From Candidatus Altarchaeota archaeon (GTDB taxonomy: Archaea; Altiarchaeota; Altiarchaeia; IMC4; QMZM01), in assembly GCA_018897475.1 (NCBI GenBank), contig JAHIKS010000096.1:1-10965 (forward strand): DNA of 10,965 bases, in the 5' to 3' direction. Of the stretch, positions 1 through 5,669 are shown piece after piece (position 1 is the first letter of the stretch; each line of letters starts with the position of its first letter). Position numbers and translations under genes: made by a program. The notes beneath the pieces are model-generated. The model ran no database searches, was not told where the DNA came from, and saw nothing but the letters and a program-made list of their open reading frames with translations.

Positions 1-246
1 AGGAATCTTTTCGATTTCCTTTAAATCTTCATCCAGGCCAGGGGTTTCCTCCTTGAATCTGTACTTGCCCAATACCCCCATAACGTTTGCAACTGAGGTT
101 TCTGTCAGCTCCGCTATCTTGGAATAGGAGTATGTTTAAAATCGAAGATTTTAAATAGATTACGAATCTATCGATTCGCAATTTCCCTCGTCCTGATACT
201 TCAGAACAAGTTCCTCGGTTGTTTCCATGATTGACCTGGGTTGCAT
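1..246 (-). pseudogene. Helix-turn-helix protein gene, interrupted by a palindromic insert; 3' end outside window
   Basis: Reading the minus strand from ATG at 246 (or in-frame ATG at 228) gives MQPRSIMETTEELVLKYQDEG. The frame then meets three stops (TAA) between 183 and 133, and resumes in the same frame at 132 with YSYSKIAELTETSVANVMGV and a further 24 residues up to the window edge. Joined across the gap, '...LKYQDEG/YSYSKIAELTETSVANV' reads like a canonical helix-turn-helix: helix, glycine turn, then a recognition helix with 'S-x-A-x-V'. The intervening DNA is palindromic and looks inserted. The start lies 1 nt after the epimerase stop, so the gene was probably the next one in that operon. 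I cannot name the family or its target. Alternatives are a short 22- or 28-residue peptide followed by an unrelated frame, or a sequencing or assembly artefact. The in-frame resumption of a sensible protein argues for a real disruption. Confidence 0.6.
133..183. repeat. Palindromic insert of about 51 bp inside the helix-turn-helix frame
   Basis: The stretch separating the two halves of the broken frame is a chain of hairpins. The first has 9-bp arms TTTAAAATC (135-143) and GATTTTAAA (147-155) around a GAA loop. The second has 6-bp arms TAGATT (156-161) and AATCTA (165-170) around ACG. Overlapping that one are CGAATC (163-168) and GATTCG (173-178) around TATC. The element ends in TTCGCAATT (175-183), whose complement AATTGCGAA recurs at 4083-4091 in the hairpin-rich intergenic region. 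Its inferred length of 48-51 bp is a multiple of three, but it carries three in-frame stops on the coding strand. The exact borders are uncertain by a few bases and I see no clear target-site duplication. No transposase is encoded, so if mobile it would depend on an enzyme elsewhere. Confidence 0.6.
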
Positions 247-247
247 T

Positions 248-1366
248 TTAGCTTAACAGGCCCTTCTCCCTAAGCTCCTCGGTTGCTGCCTCTACCTTGT
301 CATCCGCCTCAATTCCTGCGGACCATTCCATGAGCTCCTTCATGCCCTGCTCGAATTCCACCTTTGGGCAGAAGCCGAGCTTGCTCTTGATCTTTGATAT
401 GTCCGCGAAACAATGCCTTACGTCCCCTTTCCTGAACTTCCCGACTATCTGGGGCTTCACGTCGGAGTTCTGGAGCTTTGCAAGGATTTCGGCAATATCC
501 AGGATGGTTATCTGCCTTCCAGCCCCGACGTTGAAGTAGTCGTAGTCTGCAGCGCTGGAATTCATTGCAAGGATGTTCGCATCGACGATGTCATGAACTG
601 ATATGAAATCCCTGCTCTGCAACCCGTCCTCGAATATCAGAGGGGGGTTGTTGTTCTTGATTCTGCTGAGGAATATTGCAGCCACGCCAGTGTAGGGGTT
701 GCTGAGGCTCTGCCTCGGCCCGAAGACGTTGAAGTAGCGCAGTGCAACAGCGGGAATTCCATAGCTCTTGCCCAGGTTGAGGCACATCTCCTCCTGGTCC
801 TTCTTGGTAATTGCGTAAATGGAGTTGCTCTGGAGCCTCTTCTCCTCTGTTGTCGGAACGGGCTTGAGTGCCTTGCCGCAGCTCGGGCAGTGGACCTCCC
901 AGTCCTGCCTGGACATCTGCTCATCGCTCCTGAGTTCCGGGCTGAGTTCTCCGCAACTCTCGCATTGATAGGCGCCTTCGCCATAGATACTCATAGATGA
1001 AGCAACAATCAGCTTCTTGACGTCGTGCTCCTCATTAACAAGGATTTCCAGCAGGTTTGCTGTCCCGGCTGTATTGACATCAACATATCTTTTGGGTTGG
1101 TACTGAGATTGCCCTACGCCGACCATGGCTGCATGATGGGAAACTATCTCCACATCCTTGACCGCTTTTTTGAGCTCGTCGTAGTTGCAGACGTCGCCAT
1201 TGATGAACTCCGCCTTTTCGTTCAGGTATTCCGGGCTTTTGCCCTGGTGAACCTGCTCTTCAAGGTTGTCGAAGATTCTTACATCATGGCCATCATCAAC
1301 CAGCCTGTCCACAATGAACGAACCAATAAATCCGGCTCCCCCGGTTACGAGAATCTTTTTTGTCAT
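248..1366 (-). CDS. NAD-dependent sugar epimerase with zinc-ribbon insert (dTDP-L-rhamnose 4-epimerase-like)
   Basis: This is a 372-residue extended short-chain dehydrogenase acting in the cytoplasm on a nucleotide sugar, probably converting dTDP-L-rhamnose to its 4-epimer for surface glycans. The N-terminus carries the NAD-binding glycines G9-x2-G12-x2-G15 and an acidic residue after strand 2 (D33). The active site shows S124 and Y184-x3-K188. Between the catalytic serine and tyrosine sits a four-cysteine insert, C135-x2-C138 and C160-x2-C163, expected to bind zinc. This insert, together with 'YFNVFGPRQSLSNPYTGVAA' and 'GLQSRDF', is typical of the rhamnose 4-epimerase branch rather than plain GalE. 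Length is normal for that branch. It diverges from the AbiE pair and is followed after 1 nt by the broken helix-turn-helix gene. The glycosyltransferase at 2865 may use related sugars. The exact substrate is inferred; UDP-sugar epimerase or dehydratase activity is possible. Confidence 0.85.
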   Translation of the reverse strand: MTKKILVTGGAGFIGSFIVDRLVDDGHDVRIFDNLEEQVHQGKSPEYLNEKAEFINGDVCNYDELKKAVKDVEIVSHHAAMVGVGQSQYQPKRYVDVNTAGTANLLEILVNEEHDVKKLIVASSMSIYGEGAYQCESCGELSPELRSDEQMSRQDWEVHCPSCGKALKPVPTTEEKRLQSNSIYAITKKDQEEMCLNLGKSYGIPAVALRYFNVFGPRQSLSNPYTGVAAIFLSRIKNNNPPLIFEDGLQSRDFISVHDIVDANILAMNSSAADYDYFNVGAGRQITILDIAEILAKLQNSDVKPQIVGKFRKGDVRHCFADISKIKSKLGFCPKVEFEQGMKELMEWSAGIEADDKVEAATEELREKGLLS

Positions 1367-1487
1367 CCCACTTGTATATTAGATTCGATTAAGAAAAACT
1401 CACATTATTGGGAGAATGAGTATATGCCAATATTTAAGTAACAATACCTATATTTCATATAGTAATAGATTTTATTAACTATGTGAA
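1367..1487. promoter_or_regulatory. Divergent promoter region with candidate AbiEi operator
   Basis: This 121-bp A/T-rich gap separates the epimerase (minus) from abiEi (plus). CTATAT (1448-1453) and ATATAG (1457-1462) form a perfect inverted repeat around TTC, and CTATATTT sits about 36 bp before the abiEi ATG, a plausible TATA box. A longer imperfect inverted repeat pairs CATATAGTAATA (1456-1467) with TATTAACTATGTG (1473-1485); it needs one extra base and has one mismatch. AbiEi antitoxins are known to bind inverted repeats in their own promoter, so this is a sensible autoregulatory operator. I see no strong ribosome-binding site before abiEi. The epimerase promoter on the other strand is not clear to me. 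Confidence 0.45.
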
Positions 1488-2093
1488 ATGAAATATATGG
1501 ATGTCTACAGTGAATTAAAAGAAAGAGGTATTTACGTATTTAGCATTGATGATCTCCTGAAGATTTTTTCATCCGAAAGAGACATTGTCAAGCAACAAAT
1601 ATTCTACTGGAAAAAGAAGGGTTGGGTCAGAACCCTGAAGAAGGGGATTTATGAGATAGATTACCCTAAAAGGAAAGAACTCCCCGACCTTTTCATTGCC
1701 AACCGGCTCTATGAACCATCCTATGTTTCATTGGAAACCGCACTGTCTCACTACAGCTTAATTCCAGAGGTTGCAATCGGGGTCACCTCAGTTACTACAA
1801 AACCGACCAGGGAATTCAGAAACCATTATGGGTTCTTCAAGTACAGAACCGTTGTCGAGAGAGCATATTGCGGATACAGATTGATAGACTATCGGGGACA
1901 GGATGTTAAAATCGCCGAACCGGAAAAGGCGTTTGTAGATTATATCTATCTTAACAATGGGTTGAACATGGATGAATTAAGGGTTAATAAGAGAAAACTA
2001 AATGAATTAAACAAAGATAGGATATTGGGGTATGCGTATGTTTTAAATAAAACGGTTGTGGATGTGGTGGAGGACGTATATGCTAACCTATGA
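1488..2093 (+). CDS. abiEi: AbiEi-family antitoxin and transcriptional regulator (type IV toxin-antitoxin)
   Basis: This 201-residue protein has a predicted N-terminal winged helix (about residues 1-58, ending 'KGWVRTLKKGIYEID'), followed by the AbiEi signature 'PSYVSLETALSHYSLIPE' near residues 77-94 and a C-terminal 'AEPEKAFVDYIY' segment. In characterised AbiE systems this protein represses its own operon and antagonises the toxin without forming a stable complex, hence type IV. The following gene encodes the matching AbiEii nucleotidyltransferase and overlaps this one, as expected for a translationally coupled pair. Base composition is visibly A/T-richer (TTA, AAA, ATA codons) than in the glycosyltransferase or folate genes, consistent with horizontal acquisition. 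Family assignment is strong; a role in phage defence versus element maintenance is inferred only from relatives. Confidence 0.85.
   Translation: MKYMDVYSELKERGIYVFSIDDLLKIFSSERDIVKQQIFYWKKKGWVRTLKKGIYEIDYPKRKELPDLFIANRLYEPSYVSLETALSHYSLIPEVAIGVTSVTTKPTREFRNHYGFFKYRTVVERAYCGYRLIDYRGQDVKIAEPEKAFVDYIYLNNGLNMDELRVNKRKLNELNKDRILGYAYVLNKTVVDVVEDVYANL
2069..2073 (+). promoter_or_regulatory. Shine-Dalgarno site GGAGG that fixes the AbiEii start
   Basis: GGAGG lies 6 nt before ATG 2080 and inside the end of abiEi. It supports the start at 2080 over the in-frame ATG at 2056, which lacks such a site and would add an implausible tryptophan-rich leader (MWMWWRTY). Confidence 0.7.
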
Positions 2094-2868
2094 CGCTTTG
2101 ATGGATGAGGCAAGAAAAAGGGGTATGCCTGAGGGGAAGATTAGGGGCATACTGCGGGAATATATCCAGGTTCTCATGCTCAAATCATTGTATAAGAGCA
2201 AATGGCAGGATAGATTCTTCTTTCTTGGGGGAACATCACTTAGGTTATTGTATGGCTCTAAGAGATTTTCGGAGGATCTGGATTTTAATGTCAGGAATTT
2301 GAAGATGGATGAATTTAAGGACGCTGCCGGGTTTATCCGGAAAGAATTGGGGAGGGGGGGTATTTCATGTAATCTTAGATTCAACCACAAAGGTAGCATG
2401 TTTATATCGGAATTTATCTTCAGAGATATCCAGGAGTTGTACGGGATGGTTGACAAAAGGGGAGAGATTATCATAAAACTGGAGACAAATAAACCCAAAT
2501 ACCTGCTGGAAACCGAATCCGGGCTTATAAATGGTTTTGGCGAGGTATTCCTCATTAATGCTATGTCAAAGGGTAGCATGTTTGCAGACAAGATTGATAC
2601 GTTGAGAAATAAAAAGAGGGGCAGGCATATATACGACATAATCTTTATGTTATCAAAAAAATTTCCGGTTGATAAAAAACTGCTTAGAATAAATGGGATT
2701 AAAGAGAAACCAATGGAGGCAATTTCGTGCATAGTTAACGGTATCTCAGATGACCAATTGAAGACAGTATCTGAAGATGTGAGACCGTTTCTATTCGATG
2801 AAACAGAATCCAAGTTGATTAGAAACGCTAAAGTCGTGGTTAAAAAGCTAGTGGGGGATGAAGGATGA
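2080..2868 (+). CDS. abiEii: AbiEii-family nucleotidyltransferase toxin
   Basis: From the start at 2080 the protein has 262 residues. It shows the nucleotidyltransferase hallmarks of the AbiEii/COG2253 group: G50-G51-T-S-L-R (motif I), S64-E-D-L-D68-F (the metal-binding acidic pair), a central 'EIIIKLETNK' strand (motif III) and the C-terminal 'DKIDTLRNKKRGRHIYDI' segment (motif IV with Arg and Tyr-Asp). Family members transfer nucleotides to an RNA acceptor; tRNA acceptor ends are a known target of the related toxin MenT. That blocks translation unless the antitoxin gene is expressed. The gene overlaps abiEi by 14 nt and shares its A/T-rich composition. Its stop overlaps the start of the glycosyltransferase (ATGA), an unusual downstream partner. 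All key catalytic residues appear present, so the toxin should be active. Confidence 0.85.
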   Translation: MLTYDALMDEARKRGMPEGKIRGILREYIQVLMLKSLYKSKWQDRFFFLGGTSLRLLYGSKRFSEDLDFNVRNLKMDEFKDAAGFIRKELGRGGISCNLRFNHKGSMFISEFIFRDIQELYGMVDKRGEIIIKLETNKPKYLLETESGLINGFGEVFLINAMSKGSMFADKIDTLRNKKRGRHIYDIIFMLSKKFPVDKKLLRINGIKEKPMEAISCIVNGISDDQLKTVSEDVRPFLFDETESKLIRNAKVVVKKLVGDEG

Positions 2869-4061
2869 AGGTTCTTCTCGTATCTGAATACTACCCCCCA
2901 AAGGTGTTCGGCGGGGGCGAGATATCGGCAGAACACCTGGCAAAGGGCCTCGCAGAGAGGGGGGTTGACGTTTCCGTCCTGACATCGAAATTCCGTGGCC
3001 TGAAGAAATATGAGGAGAAGGACGGGGTAAAGATTCACAGGAGGCTCAGCACCGGGACAGGCCCCACATCCATGATCAAGAGGAAGCTGCTCTTTCCCCG
3101 CTCCATAAGAAAGGAACTGAAGAAACTGGATGAAAAGGAGAACTTCGATGTCATTCATTTTCTCAATACTACCAGCATCACTCGCTGCGAGAAGAGAAGC
3201 ATAGCGACCATAAACAGCTACGGCAACTTCTGCCCCAAGGGCAACATGTTCTACAGGGAGAGGAAAGAATGCAACGGCTGCGGCATCCTGAAGTATCCGC
3301 TGTGCATGCTGAGCTCAGGCTATGCCGGGAAGGTCCGGCTGAGGCCCTGGCTGAAGTACAATCCGTTGTTCTGGGACCTGGCCTACTGGAATTTCATGAG
3401 GCGGAACCGGGCCCTGGCAGGGGTCGATGAATTCATCGCCATATCTGATTTCATCAAGGAGTTGTTGAAGAGGAACGGAGTTCCGGAGGGGAGAATTCAC
3501 AGGATTCCCAATGTAATTTCGATAGAGGATTCCGGCAATGAGTATCCTCTCGATCCTGACGGGCCGATAGTAACCTATATTGGAACACTGGACAGGATAA
3601 AGGGCGTGGACCTGCTGATAGAGGCGTTCAATGGGATTGGAAAGGGCAGCCTGCTGATAGTCGGGGACGGCCCGGAGAGGAAGAGGCTGGGAGGAATTGC
3701 CGGCAGCAGGGTAAAATTCCTCGGCAGGATGGACTATGAGCATATGCCCTCCATCTACAGGCAGTCGGACGTCGTTGTTTTGCCAGCAAGATGGCCGGAG
3801 CCCCTTTCAAGAGTGCTGATAGAGGCGCTCTGCTTCGGGAAGCCGCTGGTTGCGACGGACTCCGGCGGGAATAGGGATTGTATTAAGGATGGTAAGAACG
3901 GGTTTCTGGTAAAGCCCGGGGAGCTTGGGGAAAGGCTTGAGAAACTAATCTCAGACCCTAAGCTCAGGGAGAAGATGGGCAGGGAGAGCAGAAAGCTCTA
4001 CGACGAGAGGTTCGAGAGCAGGAAGGTCATCGGGGAGATAGTGAGTCTCTATACTCGTTGA
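2865..4061 (+). CDS. GT4-family glycosyltransferase with a cysteine cluster
   Basis: This 398-residue GT-B fold enzyme is predicted to move a sugar from a nucleotide donor onto a glycan or lipid carrier on the cytoplasmic face of the membrane. The N-terminal half begins 'MKVLLVSEYYPPKVFGGGE', the glycine-rich acceptor-domain loop. The C-terminal donor domain has 'YIGTLDRIKGVDLLIEAF' and the E312-x7-E320 signature in 'WPEPLSRVLIEALCFGKPLV', then 'SGGNRDCIKDGKNGFLV'. Four cysteines at 123, 136, 139 and 147 form a C-x12-C-x2-C-x7-C cluster after the first domain's central strands, probably structural metal binding and possibly Fe-S. Codon use is G/C-rich, unlike the AbiE genes. The start overlaps the abiEii stop by 4 nt, so its translation may depend on that operon. 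Together with the divergent epimerase it suggests a surface-polysaccharide or protein-glycosylation locus. Donor and acceptor are unknown. Confidence 0.85.
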   Translation: MKVLLVSEYYPPKVFGGGEISAEHLAKGLAERGVDVSVLTSKFRGLKKYEEKDGVKIHRRLSTGTGPTSMIKRKLLFPRSIRKELKKLDEKENFDVIHFLNTTSITRCEKRSIATINSYGNFCPKGNMFYRERKECNGCGILKYPLCMLSSGYAGKVRLRPWLKYNPLFWDLAYWNFMRRNRALAGVDEFIAISDFIKELLKRNGVPEGRIHRIPNVISIEDSGNEYPLDPDGPIVTYIGTLDRIKGVDLLIEAFNGIGKGSLLIVGDGPERKRLGGIAGSRVKFLGRMDYEHMPSIYRQSDVVVLPARWPEPLSRVLIEALCFGKPLVATDSGGNRDCIKDGKNGFLVKPGELGERLEKLISDPKLREKMGRESRKLYDERFESRKVIGEIVSLYTR

Positions 4062-4082
4062 GGTCTATTCCGTATAAACTCA

Positions 4083-4290
4083 AATTGCGAAAATGACGTT
4101 GCTTCGCAACGTGATTTATTTCGACATAAAGTCGAAATATCGAAAGATTCGTCAATTGCTCGTTCCTGAAAGGATATTGCGAGTGTGAAAATTCGCAATA
4201 AATCATGTTCCGAAGGATATGTTAAATCGAATATTTATCATAAATCACGTTCTAAAAAGAACGTGATTACATCACTACGTCGCATTCGTA
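4083..4290. repeat. Chain of short hairpins in the convergent intergenic region
   Basis: The gap 4062-4310 lies between two convergent genes and holds no plausible reading frame. It contains a near-continuous series of inverted repeats: ACGTTGC/GCAACGT around TTC (4096-4112); 9-bp arms TATTTCGAC/GTCGAAATA around ATAAA (4117-4139); CGAA/TTCG (4141-4151); TCCT/AGGA around GAA (4164-4174); 8-bp arms TATTGCGA/TCGCAATA (4175-4200); TCC/GGA around GAA (4209-4217); TAAAT/ATTTA (4223-4237); an 11-bp hairpin (4243-4268); and GTGAT/ATCAC (4263-4275). The motif ATAAATCACGTT occurs at 4240-4251, as a one-mismatch direct copy at 4198-4209 and inverted at 4108-4119. ATTGCGA recurs three times here and once in the insert at 133-183. 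It may be a nested palindromic element, possibly doubling as a bidirectional terminator. Confidence 0.7.
4243..4268. repeat. Perfect 11-bp hairpin with AAAA loop
   Basis: AATCACGTTCT (4243-4253) and AGAACGTGATT (4258-4268) are perfect complements separated by AAAA. This is the strongest single hairpin in the intergenic region and lies 43 nt beyond the stop codon of the minus-strand ATPase gene and 182 nt past the glycosyltransferase stop. No U-tract follows on either strand, so a bacterial-style intrinsic terminator is not supported. It more likely belongs to the repeated palindromic motif family. Confidence 0.75.
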
Positions 4291-4310
4291 AATTCCCCCC
4301 CATTTGACTT

Positions 4311-5588
4311 CTATAACGCGTCAGTTAAAGCATTTACAAAGGAGAGTGGCAGATATAATATCTCTTCCCTATCTTTTCTTCTTTTACCCCACATATTCTG
4401 AGATAATATTGTGGGGGTGTGGGAAGGATATTTCTTCATGAAGTTTATAAGTGATTTGGTGAATATTTTTTTGGGAATGAGACTCTTAACCTCTAGGGGG
4501 ATTACCTTATCTTCCTTTTGGAGAACGAAGTCCACTTCTGCCTTTGATTTGCTCCTCCAGAAATTGGGCTTTATGTTCCTCTGGATTAGCTGAGTCGCTA
4601 CAAAGTTTTCATTCAACTTTCCGGAATCTGTTCTTCTGTCAAGATTTCTGAAATCGCCTATAACCTGATTTCTAAATCCATTATCAAAGAAATATATCTT
4701 TGGTGACTTTACAATCTCCAGCCTTTTATTGGAATAGAAGGGCTCAACCCTTGTGCAGATAAATGTCTTTTCCAGTATGTTTAAATGTTTTAGCAGGTCA
4801 TTATATCTGAATCCTGAAACAACGGAAAGGTCGTTGTAAGAGACAATATTTCCAATCTGTAATGCCAATGCCCTTATTAGTTTACTCAGCTTAAAATCCT
4901 CTGTAAGGTTTAGTATTTCCTTAATCTCTCTTAGGAAATAGGTGTTGTATATGTTCTCAAGAACGGTCCTCTTCTCTTCAATGTCTTCAGAAAGCACTAC
5001 GCGGGGGTATCCTCCAAAAAGGACATATTCCTCGTAGTATCTATTGATTTTTTCGATCACAGCACTGGAGGTTTTAGCGAACTCATGTTTTGGATTATTC
5101 AGATATTTCATTATAGACTCTTTTCGTGGGATGTACAGGTTCTCGTATAATCTTCTGTTTTTATACCCTAGAAATTCTTCAAAACTGAAGGGATACAGAT
5201 GGAAGACGAATACCCTTCCAACCAAATATTTCATCCCGCTTATAGTTATTCCAGGGGCAGAAGAACCGGATATCAGTATTTTTGTTTTGGGATAATTGTC
5301 ATATATGAATTTCAGTTTTTTTCCACCGTTCTGGGCATAGTGAAACTCATCGATAAATAGATATTTATTGTCCTTGGCGTACAGCTCTGCGAATGCCTTC
5401 TCGTCCTCTACAAAGAGTTCTAGGTTCTCTCTGTCCTCAAAATCGATGAATACGGCACTCTCTAATTTTTCATAAATGTGTTTTAGGAGGGTGGTCTTGC
5501 CGCATTGCCTAGGACCAACAATTGCCAATATCTCCTTTTTATTCAGATTCTTCCCTATTTTTTCTCCCAACTCTCTATTTACATACAT
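4311..5588 (-). CDS. AAA+ ATPase, DUF4143 family
   Basis: This 425-residue protein has an N-terminal AAA+ domain: Walker A 'GPRQCGKTT' (25-33), Walker B 'YLFIDE' (76-81) with the family's 'DEFHYAQNGGKKLK' continuation, and a sensor strand 'KILISGSS' (103-110). After a helical/wHTH-like middle region ('IGNIVSYNDLSVVSGF') comes the DUF4143 C-terminal domain, with E351-x-D353 and E366-x-K368 in 'AEVDFVLQKEDKVIPLEVKS', a nuclease-like PD-(D/E)XK pattern. Such genes are widespread and expanded in archaea and anaerobic bacteria, often in accessory regions, and their role is unsettled; they are usually annotated only as ATP-binding proteins. The gene is A/T-rich, like AbiE and unlike metF upstream of it. 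It stands alone, with its own probable promoter and a hairpin-rich region after it. Both motif sets look intact. Confidence 0.85.
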   Translation of the reverse strand: MYVNRELGEKIGKNLNKKEILAIVGPRQCGKTTLLKHIYEKLESAVFIDFEDRENLELFVEDEKAFAELYAKDNKYLFIDEFHYAQNGGKKLKFIYDNYPKTKILISGSSAPGITISGMKYLVGRVFVFHLYPFSFEEFLGYKNRRLYENLYIPRKESIMKYLNNPKHEFAKTSSAVIEKINRYYEEYVLFGGYPRVVLSEDIEEKRTVLENIYNTYFLREIKEILNLTEDFKLSKLIRALALQIGNIVSYNDLSVVSGFRYNDLLKHLNILEKTFICTRVEPFYSNKRLEIVKSPKIYFFDNGFRNQVIGDFRNLDRRTDSGKLNENFVATQLIQRNIKPNFWRSKSKAEVDFVLQKEDKVIPLEVKSLIPKKIFTKSLINFMKKYPSHTPTILSQNMWGKRRKDREEILYLPLSFVNALTDAL

Positions 5589-5640
5589 TTTATCCCTGCT
5601 AAAATTTATTATATGTTAATAATAGTAGGTAATATATAAA
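5589..5640 (-). promoter_or_regulatory. Probable promoter and ribosome-binding site of the DUF4143 ATPase gene
   Basis: On the minus strand TTTATATATT (5640-5631) is a TATA-like box about 48 bp before the start codon, and AGGG (5597-5594) sits 5 nt before ATG 5588. This predicts a leader of roughly 20 nt. A second A/T-rich stretch (CATATAATAAATTTT, 5615-5601) could also serve. The whole 81-bp gap to metF is A/T-rich. Confidence 0.4.
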
Positions 5641-5669
5641 AACTAATCGATTTTGGATGGAGGTGGTAT

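Noticed and set aside
133..183. Archaeal bulge-helix-bulge intron in the helix-turn-helix gene
   Set aside because: The palindromes lie within the segment rather than pairing its two borders, and no 3-nt bulges flank a 4-bp helix at the junctions that I can see; a simple insertion explains it better.
637..984. Arginine/serine-rich 115-codon frame inside the epimerase gene
   Set aside because: Composition is typical of an out-of-frame reading of a real gene; the epimerase has intact active-site residues in the other frame.
2056..2079. Upstream ATG as the start of AbiEii
   Set aside because: It would add MWMWWRTY, lacks a ribosome-binding site, and a perfect GGAGG lies 6 nt before ATG 2080.
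2088..3158. A 356-codon open frame on the minus strand across the AbiEii gene and the start of the glycosyltransferase
   Set aside because: It is antisense to two genes with clear family motifs, spans their junction, and its translation shows no recognisable domain; it is a by-product of codon choice.
4243..4268. Rho-independent terminator
   Set aside because: No run of T follows the stem on either strand, and the host is probably archaeal.
4083..4290. CRISPR array
   Set aside because: There are no evenly spaced identical repeats with unique spacers and no cas genes; the repeats are inverted, unequal in length and overlapping.
5589..5669. A small gene or RNA between metF and the DUF4143 ATPase
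   Set aside because: The gap is only 81 bp, A/T-rich, with no frame or convincing fold; it is explained by a promoter.
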